In this document: in pieces, positions 32,560-44,444 of the stretch
How positions within the stretch are numbered: the stretch's first letter is position 1
Layout of the letters: the number at the start of each line of letters is the position of its first letter
From: Shinisaurus crocodilurus
Taxonomy: Eukaryota; Chordata; Lepidosauria; Squamata; Shinisauridae
NCBI GenBank assembly: GCA_021292165.1
Contig: CM037877.1
Span: 214,809,350 to 214,873,349, forward strand
DNA length: 64,000 nt
Direction of reading: 5' to 3'
Made by a program: the position numbers and the translations under genes
Notes under the pieces: model-generated
The model's input: the letters and a program-made list of their open reading frames with translations, nothing else
Database searches by the model: none
What the model was told of the DNA's origin: nothing

Positions 32560-32920
32560 GGGCAGAATCAGCGGGGGCCCTGCCGATTCTCTTACATTCC
32601 CGATTGCATTGTGCAAGCGGCCACCACCACTTGCGCAATGATGACTTAGTGCTTCTGAGGCAACCTGAAATGAGCGGAAACAGTAGTCTCTGGAAGGATA
32701 CAGGTCAGTGGAGTTTGCATAAGGAGCTCCACTGACCTGCCTCCTTCCAGATACAAGCGTTTCCAGAAACTTTCCACTCATTTTGGGATTTCCCCTAGGA
32801 AGCGCTAAATCTCCTTTGTGTAAGCAGTGGGTCCTGCTTGCACAACAGAATCGGCAGGACCCACTGCTTGTGGAAGGGAATTGGCAAGACAGAAAATTGG
32901 CACCCCATTGGATTCTGCCC
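32560..32920. mobile_element. Foldback (palindromic) MITE, 361 bp
   Basis: Perfect terminal inverted repeats gggcagaatc (32560-32569) and gattctgccc (32911-32920). The two halves are complementary over much of their length. Examples are ttagtgcttctgaggcaacc against its partner near 32800-32815, and a perfect central pair caggtcagtggag (32701-32713) / ctccactgacctg (32727-32739) around a 13-base loop. The flanks read tat on both sides (3-bp). TIR and flank size are compatible with PIF/Harbinger but do not prove it. No coding capacity. Confidence 0.8.
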
Positions 32921-33315
32921 TATCATAGGAATGGAGGGAGGGAAGAAGGCAGGCAGGCCTTGCAGAAAGGCCTCTAGCAAAGCTCCACCCATTGCCACGA
33001 CTGTCAGGTAAGTGGGAAGGGAATTAATTAAGCGGCTTCAATAACAGGGTTGTGTGATGTTGTCAGTGAATGTAATATGAGCCAGGCCTAAACTCTGGAT
33101 TTTGAGCTCAGGTCAAAATAAGTTTGGTTATGGTGTGTGTGAACTCATTAATTTGCCATTATAGCCTCCCAAGTTTTGACCCATCATTGCCATTCCTTGA
33201 ACTCTCCTTTGAAGATTATACTGGTGGATGTCTGTTCTTGATGGATCATATTGTCAATGTTATATTGCTTTTGCCCTGTTAGTAAGAATTACGCTATTAT
33301 TTTTCCTTGCAATGA
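32921..33315. other. No recognisable feature
   Basis: Short unannotated gap. Confidence 0.5.
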
Positions 33316-33338
33316 GTGTGTGTGTGTGTGTGTGTGTG

Positions 33339-33371
<33 letters not shown>
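33316..33371. repeat. Compound (GT)n(GA)n microsatellite
   Basis: GT units to 33339, then GA units from 33342. Confidence 0.97.
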
Positions 33372-33375
<4 letters not shown>

Positions 33376-35730
33376 TTTTGTATATCTGAAAGCTTTTCCA
33401 TTTAAATGTTAGTATTTGTGTAGTGATGATCTCAATGTGGTCATTGCAAGTCACACTGTGGGGCATAACAAGTGTGCATATCTGTTCCATGATCTCAGTG
33501 TGAGCTAGGGAAACTGTGAACATGATTGTTTGGAAACCACCATGTGTATGGCACTGCAGTAATGGAGATCAAGAGACAGAGATAAGCTCCCTCCCTCTCT
33601 CCCCACCTTTTAAGGCAGGATGTGATCATCATTGGTGGATCATTTTTTCCTATTCCCCCCACCACCAACTACCAACCTTCCCCCTGCCTCATGGGTCATT
33701 AGATGACATAACACTCACATTGGCAAACTATATTATCCAAAGAGAGGGGCTTAGAAATTGAAATGCTTTCATGGTCATGAACCCTGTCTGCTGTTAAAAA
33801 TAAATCCCCTTATCTCTGCCACATTCTCAGGCTTGCATTCTTGTTCTTTTCCCCATGGAAAGCCCTTTAAAGTGCGGTGGACTCCAAGCTGAACAAGATC
33901 GAATGTGACTTTTTAAAAATAAAATGCCCAGTCTTATCCACTTCCCTCTTCGGGACGACAATGGGAGATAAATTCGCTCCACGGGAACCTTTTGTGGACC
34001 ATGCTGCTGAGGCAATTTGCAGTTTGCTATGGAAAAAAGGCATCTTACGCTACATTTATCCCCCCCTGCCGCTGGCTACAATTCAACCCACTTCCAGCCA
34101 CTGAGCAGAGGTGCTGAGCTGAGCTCCTGCATTCCACATAATAATGGGTGTTCAAGGAAGCAAGAGACAAAATATGTAGCCTATTCCAGAAAGACTCAAC
34201 TGGAGGGTGGAGAGAAAGGCACACGGTGTCGGGGAGGGCAGGAGTAGAGTAGGGAACAGCAATTGCAGGAGGGCTTGAATAAAACATTTTTAAATGAGGT
34301 CATTTCATTTGTCTCTGAGGTTCTGAATAAGCATATGTGGCTTTTGTGTTTTCAGAGTTGGGGCAAGGCTGATTGAAATGGTTATAACCAATGCAAATGA
34401 AGGCTGTTATGGAAAGCAATAGGCAGGAGCTACTTGGGAAGACCTGTGGAGAGAGTGCCAGTGCTGAACAATCAAGGATAACCCCACTTTACAGATGAGA
34501 GAAGGAGACACAAAGACTTGGAGGGATGGGAAACTGGAGAAGGATGAAAGGAAGCATGCAACGGAAAATCAATATTTGACAAATTAGGTAGCTTTACGTT
34601 ATGTCCCAAATCAGGGTCAACAGTACAATATTGCACAATATTGCAACATGAATGGAGCCATCAGATACAACATTTTCTCATGGGTGCAAAAACTTCAGTG
34701 TAAACCGGAACTTCCTGTCCTGCAAAGGTCCTGCTGTATTCACAACCTAGCCAGTGAATCCACATGGAGTTGCATCTATTGAAATGAATTAAACATGGCA
34801 GTTCATGGGCACAAGAATTCTACATGGGGTTCTAGATTGGTGATTATGTAACTATATCATAAAACAATGTCAAGCAGTGGAATTTTGAACAGCTTTATTC
34901 CATAACTGATCAGGCTTGGATAATATGTCATCTGCTTCAGGGTACATTACTTCTTCAGATGAATGATACAGGTGAAATCTTTCCTTTCCATAGCTGTGTT
35001 CATCAGATTTATTTTATTTTTCCTGAAACAACAAAACCATCTAAAAACAATGTATTAATCTTATACTGGACATATTTTATGCCATTTTTTAAAAATGCTA
35101 CATATCTTGGAGACTTCTACTATCCCTGCATCCCTCCCTAAACAGGACTGAGAGCACTGTATTTATCTTGCTGTACATACAACAAGATCAAACAAGAGCT
35201 CATGAAGCGCTAGCTCAGTGGCTGCTCACAATTATACAATGGTCTCCTCTTGGACATTTGGCCAATTCTGAGCTGAGCGTCTTCCTTCAGCAGTGTAAAG
35301 TGTGTTGTTCAGGCTGGCATTTGATGACTGGGGTGACACCAGCATGTACAGATTTATTTCATTGTTTATACTCTACATATTATGTTTCTCTAGTTGTCCA
35401 CTCCCCATCTTACCTCTCCCCCCACAAAAAACCCATGCTATCCACCTAAAGCTTTAGGGTAAGACAGGATGAAAATGAAGTCAACAAGACAACATAATTG
35501 AGAGGGGATATTTCAACAGTTGCCATGATCACTGGAATTTATGACAACTGATAAGCATGTATACCCACTGCTGGTTCTTTCATGAACATAGTCCTTGAGG
35601 ATACAGGGGCTGCCCCATTAATTTCAATGGCAGGAGCAGATGTGCAAGATAAAGTATGTGTGCATTGCTACTTCCTTCAGTGAAATTAATGGAGCTGCCC
35701 ATGTGGATAAGGGAGCTTAATGTTTGCATC
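33372..35730. other. No recognisable feature
   Basis: About 2.4 kb. 34481-34530 (ccccactttacagatgagag...) recalls a MIR-type SINE but is too short to assign. Open frames up to 93 codons, no motif. Confidence 0.45.
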
Positions 35731-35738
35731 AGATAAGA

Positions 35739-36181
35739 CAGGGATGGGGAACCTCCAACCCATGGGCTGGATGCAGCCCCTAGGAATTCCCCTAGCTCAC
35801 CTGCAAGCTTCTGCTATTATCTCCCATCAGTGATCAGAGATAAGAGGGTAAAGGCATTTAATCCTTCAAATTCCCTGCTCTTAAATACCTGAGAACTGAG
35901 CAGTGAGCACAGAGAACTGAGTGGTGCTTTGCAGGCATGAGAGCTATTGCACTGGGCTAACTCTCGAGTAGACATGCATAGAATTGAGTTGTCGTTTGTG
36001 TGCTTGTTGGTAAAGCATCCAAACTGGTACATCTGCCCCTTCCCACTCTGCCTTGGCCCTGCCACTCTGACCTTGTCCCAACTCCCTGTGCCCTCAGCCC
36101 TTCCCAGTGCGGGAATGTGACCCTGAGATCCTTCCTCAGTTCGAATTCAGGCCCTAGGCCAAAGACGGTTCACCACCTCTG
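35739..36181 (+). mobile_element. hAT-like non-autonomous element (443 bp)
   Basis: Ends cagggatggggaacctc and gacggttcaccacctctg are imperfect inverted repeats. The flanks agataaga (35731-35738) and ccataaga (36182-36189) match at 6 of 8 positions, as an aged 8-bp duplication would. The interior matches 22743-23168. No transposase. Confidence 0.75.
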
Positions 36182-36189
36182 CCATAAGA

Positions 36190-36618
36190 AATGAGGGCAA
36201 TGATACATAAATATACTGAAACAATAGAAAAGTGAACAAATATAAGAAAACTGAATTTTCACAAATGAAAGAGAAGTTCTCAAAGTCTCAAAGATATATA
36301 TATATTGTAAGAAGAAAGGCAATCTGAGGAATTAACCATTAAATCTAAGGTTTACATTGTTATGGAGGAGCATCTAATCTTAATCATTTTGTCTGATTTA
36401 GTACTACCCATTGCCCCGAGTGAGGAAGAATCGAGAGGCAGCGCTACCAGTTCATGTTTCCTTTGGACAAGAGACCACTGTAGATTTAGGGTATCCCCAC
36501 TAGCAGAGCATATTGAGACCCAAACAGTCTCTTAAAAACTGGCAGCATAGAAACAAATTCTGTATCAGGTTGCTGTTGAGGGAGCATCTATCAACCATTC
36601 CAAATTCTTAGCAAGCAA
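36190..36618. other. No recognisable feature
   Basis: Only a short AT run (36294-36305) is noted. Confidence 0.5.
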
Positions 36619-36643
36619 TGTGTGTGTGTGTGTGTGTGTGTGT
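36619..36643. repeat. (GT)n microsatellite
   Basis: Twelve TG units, then a short AG run at 36653-36664. Confidence 0.95.
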
Positions 36644-36839
36644 ACATGTGAGAAAGAGAGAGAGCTCCATGCAAGCAGTGGAGCTTCTGAGAGATTCCAA
36701 AAGCAGCTCTGCACACCATCTGAAGTCAGGGGAACATCTAGAAGTGGCCTCAAAATGAATGTGAAGAGCTGGTATTGGGAACGTAATAAGTCATGGTGCA
36801 TGTTTGCAAGCCTTTGTATGTACTTAAAGTATGGTGTCC

Positions 36840-37440
36840 AGTTATGAATCACCAAAACAGAGGAAACTAATCACCAAAAAAGAGGACAGCAATTTTCATA
36901 AAAAATTTGCATATGCTAATTTATATTTATAGATGCAAATTTAGAAACTATTATTATAATTTAAATAGAAATACAATGCAGTGACCTCTGCCATGCCCCT
37001 TCCTTGATTAGCTTCCGCCGTGCATTAAAAACGTGGCTTTTCAGGTGGGAATATGAGGTGGGTTAGGATTTTTAAGTTTTGTACTGTTTTTAATTGTGTT
37101 TTACACTCTGTTTTATCTTGTATTTTATTGGACTGTACATTGCTCAGAGTGGCTGGATGACTGGCCAGATGGGCGATTCAAAAATATAATAATAAATAAA
37201 TAAATAAATAAATAAATAAATCTCACCCTAGTGTGGAAGACTGTGACCAGGTGAGCTGTGTGCCTGCCTGATCCAGGTGCTAACTGTTGATGGTAAGTGT
37301 TCAGGTGCTAACTGTTGATGGGCAACCGTTCCTATGGCGCATTCTCTTTAAACTAGAATTGGACAGGACAGCCCTTGAAATAGAGGATGGTCCTCTGGGA
37401 GCCCTTCAAATAGAGGAATGTGCTCTGTAAAAGAGGACAT
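36840..37440 (+). mobile_element. AGAGGAC-word MITE, copy 4, split by an L2-like end
   Basis: Left part 36840-36982 and right part 37222-37440 align with the other copies: tgctaatttatatttatagatgc, gaccaggtgagctgtgtgcc, cttcaaatagaggaatg, ending aaaagaggacat. The junction falls inside the usual aatacaatgca/tctcacc stretch. The 20-mer caggtgctaactgttgatgg is tandemly duplicated at 37274-37293 and 37302-37321. Confidence 0.72.
36983..37221 (+). mobile_element. L2-like LINE 3' end inside AGAGGAC copy 4
   Basis: Encodes a remnant of the L2-type ORF2 C-terminus (F-R-R-A-L-K-T-W-L-F-R-W-E near 37012-37052). A T-rich UTR, the block gactggccagatgggcgatt and an (AATA)n tail (37190-37221) follow. Confidence 0.65.
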
Positions 37441-37475
37441 CTGAGCTGTGCTCTCTCTTGCAGCCAATTAGCAAA

Positions 37476-37529
<54 letters not shown>
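37476..37529. repeat. Compound (CT)n(AC)n microsatellite
   Basis: CT units to 37500, AC units to 37529. Confidence 0.97.
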
Positions 37530-37530
<1 letters not shown>

Positions 37531-37716
37531 CACCCACTGCAAGCAAAGGGGTTCAATGTTGATTTTAATTTCCTTTGCTTGCAAAGGTGGGGAAGACAAA
37601 ACCATCACCTTTGCAAACATTATTTGTTAATGCTCAAAGTTTTGCAGTGCTGTTGTCAGGGTAGGACTTTGGGGCAGGTGTCTGAGGCCCCACTCAGTCG
37701 AATGAGCAGGAAGGCC

Positions 37717-37798
37717 CCTATTTAATAGAGGATGGTCTGGCAGCCCTTCAAATAGAGGAAGGTCCTCTGTAAAAGAAGACACATAGCCGCTCTAACTG
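37717..37798 (+). mobile_element. AGAGGAC-word MITE, 3' fragment
   Basis: Repeats the last part of copy 4 (tagaggatggtctggcagcc, cttcaaatagaggaaggtcc) and reaches the family terminus acacatagccgctctaac. It may be the displaced true end of copy 4. Confidence 0.65.
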
Positions 37799-37801
37799 AG
37801 G

Positions 37802-38644
37802 TGCACATAAACTCCCATAGCAATACCTCTCCTTGTTCACCTCAGTGTCAACTCAGCCTAGGGTTATATTGTTCCAACTGCTGGACAGACTTATAGGGAA
37901 GGGCATATTTTGCTTTGTGTTGCTCAATCTACAACCTGAATTTCAATTGAGATACGCAGCTGTGTCCTCCTGCGAGATAACAAAAAATTGCAGTAAAACT
38001 GTCACAAGCTGCTGCAGGGGACTATTCAATAATGCTGTATCTTTTTATAAGGGATACTTTAAAAAATAGAGTAGGAAATGGTTGCCAATACCTCAGAAAC
38101 AGGAAAAACAAAACAAAGGGGAAGTGGGGGTAGGGAATGGCTTTCATTAAATGCAGCTTGCAGGCGCACACGCCTTTGTACTACAGACCTATCTGTTCAT
38201 GACTCTGGGCTTTGTTGAAGCAAGTCTTTGGCGCCTGGTTCAGGCTAACAAGCGTCTGTTGAGGAGACCTCCTGAGCATGTTAATTGTATGGATTCTTCA
38301 CCCAGAGACAAAGCCACTTTCGTCTTATATTCCGGTGTTTTACATCTCTGTGGATTAAGAAGAGAAAAGGAAAAAAGCATAATATTGTGCTCCCAACTGT
38401 GGATTTGGCTGTGATCCTTTGGTCCTTTACAATAATTTTCAATGTCCCTGTTTGATACCTGTCATTATCATTCTGTCACACAATCAGCTATATTCTCTCA
38501 TGCAGTTTCATGGTTATGCGTGTGTGTGTGTACTGAATGTGCTCACCTAGACGTGCGCAAACTTGCACAGGTTTCCAAGATATGCATTTGCTAAGGGACC
38601 TTTTAACCTTTGGCAATAGGATGTCTGGCAGGACAAACCCAATG

Positions 38645-38646
<2 letters not shown>
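37802..38646. other. No recognisable feature
   Basis: Open frames of 78 and 87 codons without motif; short GT run at 38518-38530. Confidence 0.5.

Positions 38647-38680
<34 letters not shown>
38647..38680. repeat. (AC)n microsatellite
   Basis: Seventeen AC units. Confidence 0.97.
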
Positions 38681-38682
<2 letters not shown>

Positions 38683-40624
38683 GCTTCTTCAATAACGGGA
38701 ATTGATTAAATGCAAGCAAGAATTTAAAATGTACACTCGTTAATCAGGGAAATTAACTTGGTAGAGCATTTGTGAAGAAGCAAAACATACATAAACATGC
38801 AAGAAACCCTCAGCAAATGTGAAGAGAAGTAGACTGTGGTGAAATTAGCATAGTTCTCTTGGTGGTTGAGTCTGAGGGCTTCATGGTTTAAAGCTAGGCT
38901 GTGAACATGCGTGAACAACCTGGGATGAACAGGGATAGGCTTGAGATTGTAAAGAGGTTGAGGGGTGGGAATTAAATAAATTCAAGTCCTTAACCCTCTG
39001 GGGAAAGAAAAATAAAGAGCTTATAAGAGTGGTGAGGAAAGGATTTGAGGAAGTTTGTCCTAATGAGGGGCCATGTGCTCAGGTTAATCCTGAGCACAGG
39101 CATAATAAGAAGCGGGGGGGGGGGGATACCTAGAGCTCAAAACACATCCACCCCAATTTCTAGCACTTTGTGCGCTAACTCTCATTTCCTCTTCCAGGAA
39201 TTTACTGTGCAGAACAGGACTGCAAAACACATTGTGTGTCAAGACAATGCATCTGGGAAAATTTGTCTTGATACCAATGGTGTGAAGTGAACAAAGGGGT
39301 GAGCTTGCTGTAATAAAATAGTAATCCCAGCCACACTTCTTCCCAATAGATGGCCAGGGAAGGCTGCACTAAGTGGCTGAGACTCAAAGCAACGACAGTC
39401 AAAAATTAGACCAAATAAATTAGCACATGCACACACATGCATCGTAGAAAAAAAGGGAGGGGTGCAGAGTAGGAGGCTACCATTTGTACAAGGACCTCCT
39501 GAAAATAGGAGAGAATTGAAAGATGCCCCTCCCTGGGTCCATGTGACCCATTCCTGTAACTGAACTTTGGGACACATTGAAACTCCTGAGCCTCAGCAGG
39601 TGAAAGAAAATGTGTCCATTTGAAAAAGGGGTTGCCGTGGATCTCAGCCTGTGGGTAGGCAAGAACCTAAGTGGCCAGAATCATATGAGCCTGGTAAAAA
39701 AGCAGCAAAGAAAAGAAGCAACAGAACTGTGGTGTCCTGTACCCTAGTTTCTCTCTTGGCTTTCCATGGGACTCTGCTGTTTGTCCTACTCTGAACAAGC
39801 AATTGGTACTCCTTTCAACTGTATGGTGGCAAGGAGACCAAGGCAGTTTACAGTAGCGTAAACCCAGATGGTACTGGTATATCAGCTATGAATGTAACTA
39901 ATCTATGAAGACAATATGGTTTATGGGTCATGCCCCCCCCCCCGGGCTTGGAGCCCAGGATTCTTATACCCTTTGAACCAAATTTTCAAAAGAACAAAAG
40001 GGATGTCATATCTGATATGACCAAAAACCCAACCAAACGAACAAAAAACAAAGAGGTGGGGGCAATACTTCCAGGTGGTCTCAGTAGCTACTCTTGGCTA
40101 TCACAGTGAGGTTGGGTGTACAACAAAGAGGGTGCTTGAGCCTGCAGCTATTCAGGCATTGAGTTCTTTTGCAACATTGAAAACTTTTTAGTCCATACCT
40201 AGATATTAATTTGATCACACATTGGGAAATCACTTCAGACTGGTAAATGTATACATAATTACATTAGCATTTTGTTTATCCTCCAGCTACTGAATATTTA
40301 TAGTCCAACTTCAGTTGGTATTGCCAGATTTGACCTTGTGTACATGACTGGCAGAGCCATTATGCAAGACTATTCAAATGTCACTCTTCCTTCCTTGGCT
40401 TTGGCAAGGATTTCTTGAAGTGATCATATCTCTTTTGGGTTGCCTAGCATGCCAGTAATCAGTCCAACAATCAAAATATCACCCAGCTATATAAGAAGCA
40501 ACACCTTTCTAGCAAAAGTCTCTGACCGGTCAAGTAATCTGTACCTGCAAGGAGTCATTTGAAAGCCCATGGCACATTGCCATAGAAGAGGAGCTTTCAA
40601 GTCACATAAGACTCTCAGGGGTTT
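38681..40624. other. No recognisable feature
   Basis: G run at 39114-39124 and C run at 39933-39942. The longest frame is 112 codons (39239-39577, -), not recognised. Confidence 0.45.
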
Positions 40625-40698
40625 GTATCCAATGTTAGTCCTACTTAGAGTAGAGCCATTGAAATGAGTGGCACTTCAGTTAGACTAACATTGGATTC
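40625..40698. repeat. Short palindromic repeat (74 bp)
   Basis: Ends gtatccaatgttagtc (40625-40640) and gactaacattggattc (to 40698) are inverted repeats with one mismatch in 16. A SINE-split relative lies at 52455-52720. Confidence 0.75.
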
Positions 40699-42102
40699 AA
40701 GCCAGAGGACATCAGGATTCAGATCCAAGGTTTCTGCATTGTCTCTTAGCACACTGCAGTCTTGGCTAAGGCTGGGCAGCCTCTCTGAAGATGCACTGTG
40801 AGAACAGCTATGTCCATTGCAGCGAGAGCGGCCATGTCACCAGAGGGTCTGATGCAGGGCCAGGCAGTTGAGTGACTTGAAAGAATAACACAGCCCCACT
40901 GTGACTTCAGAATAGCTCAAGCATCGGCAGAGATGAAGCATGCTGACAAATCAGAGGAGACTGCAAGAGGGAGTGATTACTTACTTCTAAGTAATTGTGA
41001 TGGATTGGGCACAAATTGGCTTATATTCAGGAGAAGCAAGTGAAGGATGGTCCAGAGGGTGGTTTGGCTCAGTGACAGCTTGTCAAACTGACAGGGCCTC
41101 AGCTAGTGTTTGTAATAAGTAGTAACCAAAGCCCAGTTTTAAGATACAAGTTTATATATGCATACACATGCCTCCTTGTGAAGGGAGCATTGTGAGGGGA
41201 TAGCAAGAGAAGGAGAATTAAAGAGAATGCATTCATATTTCTGCTGGGACTGCCTATGAAATTCATTGCTGGGTCTGATTAAACTATCAAGAACCTTGCA
41301 GACCCAAGGCTTAGTTGGGTAACTGCAGCTCCAAAAAGGTCTCTTATCAAGCCCAAGAAGGATGCAAGACGAGTAGGGCAGAATGGAGACAGGAATACAG
41401 ATAAGGAGATTGAGGAAGTTTCCAATAAAGGAGAAGCTCATCTCCTTGCAGGTATTGCTACAGGAAAGGTCAGGAAAGGAAGTACTTTAAAGAACTGAGC
41501 TGGGGGGGAAAAAACCCAAAATGTATCTTGATGTTTGTAAAAGGAGATCACTTTAAAACCTCAAGGTAAATCTTCTTTTGCATTGGACTGAACAGCTATA
41601 TAGCACTATGAGAATGAACTGTCAGAGAACCAACTAGAGATAACAAAAAATATATAATTGATTTATGTTCAGCCAGTGTGTTGCATTGGAGATGGAATTG
41701 CTTGGATTTTTTTTTTAGCAATAAAGAACAGCTTTTGCTATTATAACACCATAGATCATGAAGCAGCCTGTCATGGCTAGAAGCGACCAGGCTGTCATAT
41801 GAACAAAATAGTCCAAACTTTCAAGATCTCAATGAATGAACTGGCAAAGGCTGCTCTAAACCTGTGGGTAACCTAAATGGGATTCCATATAATGCAGTAA
41901 AATTTTATAAAGTTGTTTGAACTCGACATTGATCAGAAGGTTAGTTCAGTGGTCATGGCACTAGAACAAGCCAGAAGTGGCCTACCTTCAATATCCTACC
42001 AGTGTACATACACGCTGTGTAGAAACCACCAAATACCTCTTTTCCAAGAAAGAGGGGAGGCTAGTGGGTGGGGTGGAAAGTGAACCCCATTTTGAGACCA
42101 AC
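40699..42102. other. No recognisable feature
   Basis: The longest frame is 100 codons (41139-41441, -), not recognised. Confidence 0.45.
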
Positions 42103-42922
42103 CAGTAGTAGGCAACGTTTTTAGGCCTGTGAGCACATTTGGCAATTTGAGAAACTGTCCTGGGCACCACCACAAAATGGCTGCCATAGGAGGCGTGGCT
42201 AGTCATGAAGGACAAGTAAGCTGCCCGAAAGACTGAGTACAAGGCAAAGGTGGTATCTGAGCCTTAACGCACACAATCCAGAGTTTTCTGTGTCAGCAGA
42301 AACCTAATTCACAGAAGCCAAACTCTTTCTCTCTCTCTCTTCCCCACCTTCTCTCTTTCAGCCAACTCATTCTCCCCACCTCTTTCACCCACCTGGATCA
42401 CCACCCATACACACATGCACACGTTTGCTCACTCTCACTCACCCCTCCTCATACACACACACACACACACACACACGGTAAACCTTTTCTCTCTCCCTCT
42501 CTCTTTCTCTCACACATACAACCCCCATCCATTCAGACATACAAGCACACAATCCTCCCCAACCCCGCAGGCTGCTCCCGGCTGGCTTTCCCAGCCCAGC
42601 TGGCCTCCTTACCCCTTTCCTGCTGGTCGCTTTTTCTTTTTTCCTTTCGTTTTCTTGGTGGTTGGAAATGCTGCAAAGGAAAACATTGGCCTGACATCTT
42701 TCCTAAGAAGATCATGTGCGGCCCAGAGACATTCATGGGAAATGAATATGACAGTGACTTGAGGCCCTCACTTTGCTTTAAAGTGATCCCAGCTGCTGGT
42801 AAGAAAATGTATCACTTTATTAAAAAAAATTAAATCGGGAGGGTTTAGGGCACCATGGCTGCCACCAAGGAAAGTGTTTGGGGCCACATTGGTGCCCACG
42901 GGCATCACATTGCCTACCCCTG
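42103..42922 (+). mobile_element. hAT-like non-autonomous element (about 820 bp)
   Basis: Left end cagtagtaggcaacgt and right end acattgcctacccctg are inverted repeats with 3 mismatches in 16. Sub-terminal blocks mirror each other around gggcaccaccacaaaatggctgccat at the left and caccatggctgccaccaagg at the right. The interior holds pyrimidine-rich sequence and (AC)n at 42453-42476. No clear 8-bp duplication was seen. Confidence 0.6.
42453..42476. repeat. (AC)n microsatellite
   Basis: Twelve AC units inside the hAT-like element; CT-rich runs flank it (42323-42338, 42489-42510). Confidence 0.95.
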
Positions 42923-44089
42923 GTTTAGACCATGTTCAAAAGGCATCTCCAGTAAAAAATGGAGGGGCTCACATTTTTTAATTTCCCCTTTCACCTCTTC
43001 TCTACAGCCCCTTTCAGGACAGAATCAAACAATAATTCAGTGTTAGTCGAGTTAGGATAGGAGTAGCCTTAAGAACTGCAGGGCATACAGGAGGGAAACT
43101 TCAAACAGATAAACCTAGGCTGACTGAGATCTGGTACTTACCAGTTAAATGGAGAAAGGGGACATAGCTGAGGCTGTGATTTTGGTAATATGGGCCACTG
43201 GACTCCAGGTAAGTGTCTAGGAGAAACTTACAGTCTATTGCGATGTGATCAACTTGTAGGTCTGCAGAGTTGCAAGACATCTCTGAAAGGTGAGACGGTG
43301 GAAGGTTGGTCTTTCATCATTAACTATTCAGAGAATCACTGTCCACCTGATGAGAAATAGTAGAAAAGCATGACCTGGTGCAGATATTTTCATTTTGCAA
43401 AGGCTATCTACCTGTAGACATGAAATCCTTTCTTTAGCAGCTCAGCTACATTTCCTATGTTAAGGAGTGATTGTGCCTGACAAGTCAACTTTGTTCTGGG
43501 GCCTTGCCTCTTCTTAAAACAGTGTTGGTCTCTTAAGATGATGCCTAGGTAGATAAGATATTACTCAGTGTGTGCACATAGAGCTTCTAGAGTAGACCCT
43601 CTATTTGCAGTACAACCAGAGTCTGCCTATTTGATTTACTGCAGGGCTTTGAAAGAAAACTTTCTGATGTGTATTTGTATTTAGTTGCTTTCACGCCTTT
43701 CCTAGACAGGCACATGCAGATGTAAAAAGGGAACCATATGCAGGCTTGAAAGGAGCAGATGCTACACAATCAAGAGTAATTTAAAAGAAAAAGAGAAGGT
43801 GCTAGAAGGACAAATAGCAAGCACCATCAAGATCTGTCTCTCTTGTTTTATGCTGTTGTGTTTGCATCTCTGAGTCCCATAGTGAATACTTTGGCTGGAT
43901 TCCAGGTTAGTGCCACCGAATGCCACTTCTTTTCCAGATGTCATCATTTCAGTGCTGAGCTCCTGGCTCCCTGCCCTAAATGGGATAACACTTCTACATT
44001 GCCTCTATTTCCCCCCAGCCTGCTTGCTCTGTGCTTCAAGCTACACACTGAATGGGACGGACTTTTCTTGAAAATAGCATATTCAGTTC
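42923..44089. other. No recognisable feature
   Basis: Includes the first part of a 180-codon open frame (43843-44385, +). That frame has low-complexity P/T/S/C composition and no domain, and runs into GC-rich repeat DNA, so it is not called as a gene. Confidence 0.45.
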
Positions 44090-44444
44090 CTCTGAGGTCT
44101 CATGACAGGGCCAGCACAAGACCTCCCACCACCACTGCCGGGGGTGGGTGGGGGGGTGGGAGGAGCATGAGCAGCTGTTGCTGCCAGGTGAGAGTGCAAA
44201 CCACCACCACCATCAGCCCCCCTTTCCCACCTGCCAGCTGCCACCACCTTCCTTCTCCTCAATGCCTGCTGCCTGAGGGCTCCTTTGTAAGGCATTGGCA
44301 AGGAGGTGTCCCTGTAGACTGCCTGTGCAGCAGCAGCACCAGTGTTCTCCAGGGCCACCTCCCCATCAATGCCTTGCTCTCATGAAGGAGCCTTCACTCA
44401 GAGCAAGGCAATTAGGTCAGGCAGGCTCTGTGGAGAGCCCTGAT

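Noticed and set aside
34481..34530. MIR-like SINE remnant
   Set aside because: Only a short stretch (ccccactttacagatgagag) resembles MIR-type sequence; too little to assign.
42103..42922. 8-bp target duplication for the hAT-like element
   Set aside because: tttgagacc and tttagacc occur near the two ends, but not directly adjacent to the terminal repeats, so a duplication cannot be claimed.
43843..44385. 180-codon open frame on the plus strand
   Set aside because: Low-complexity P/T/S/C-rich translation that runs into GC-rich repeat DNA; overlaps another long frame in a different phase, as expected for stop-poor sequence.
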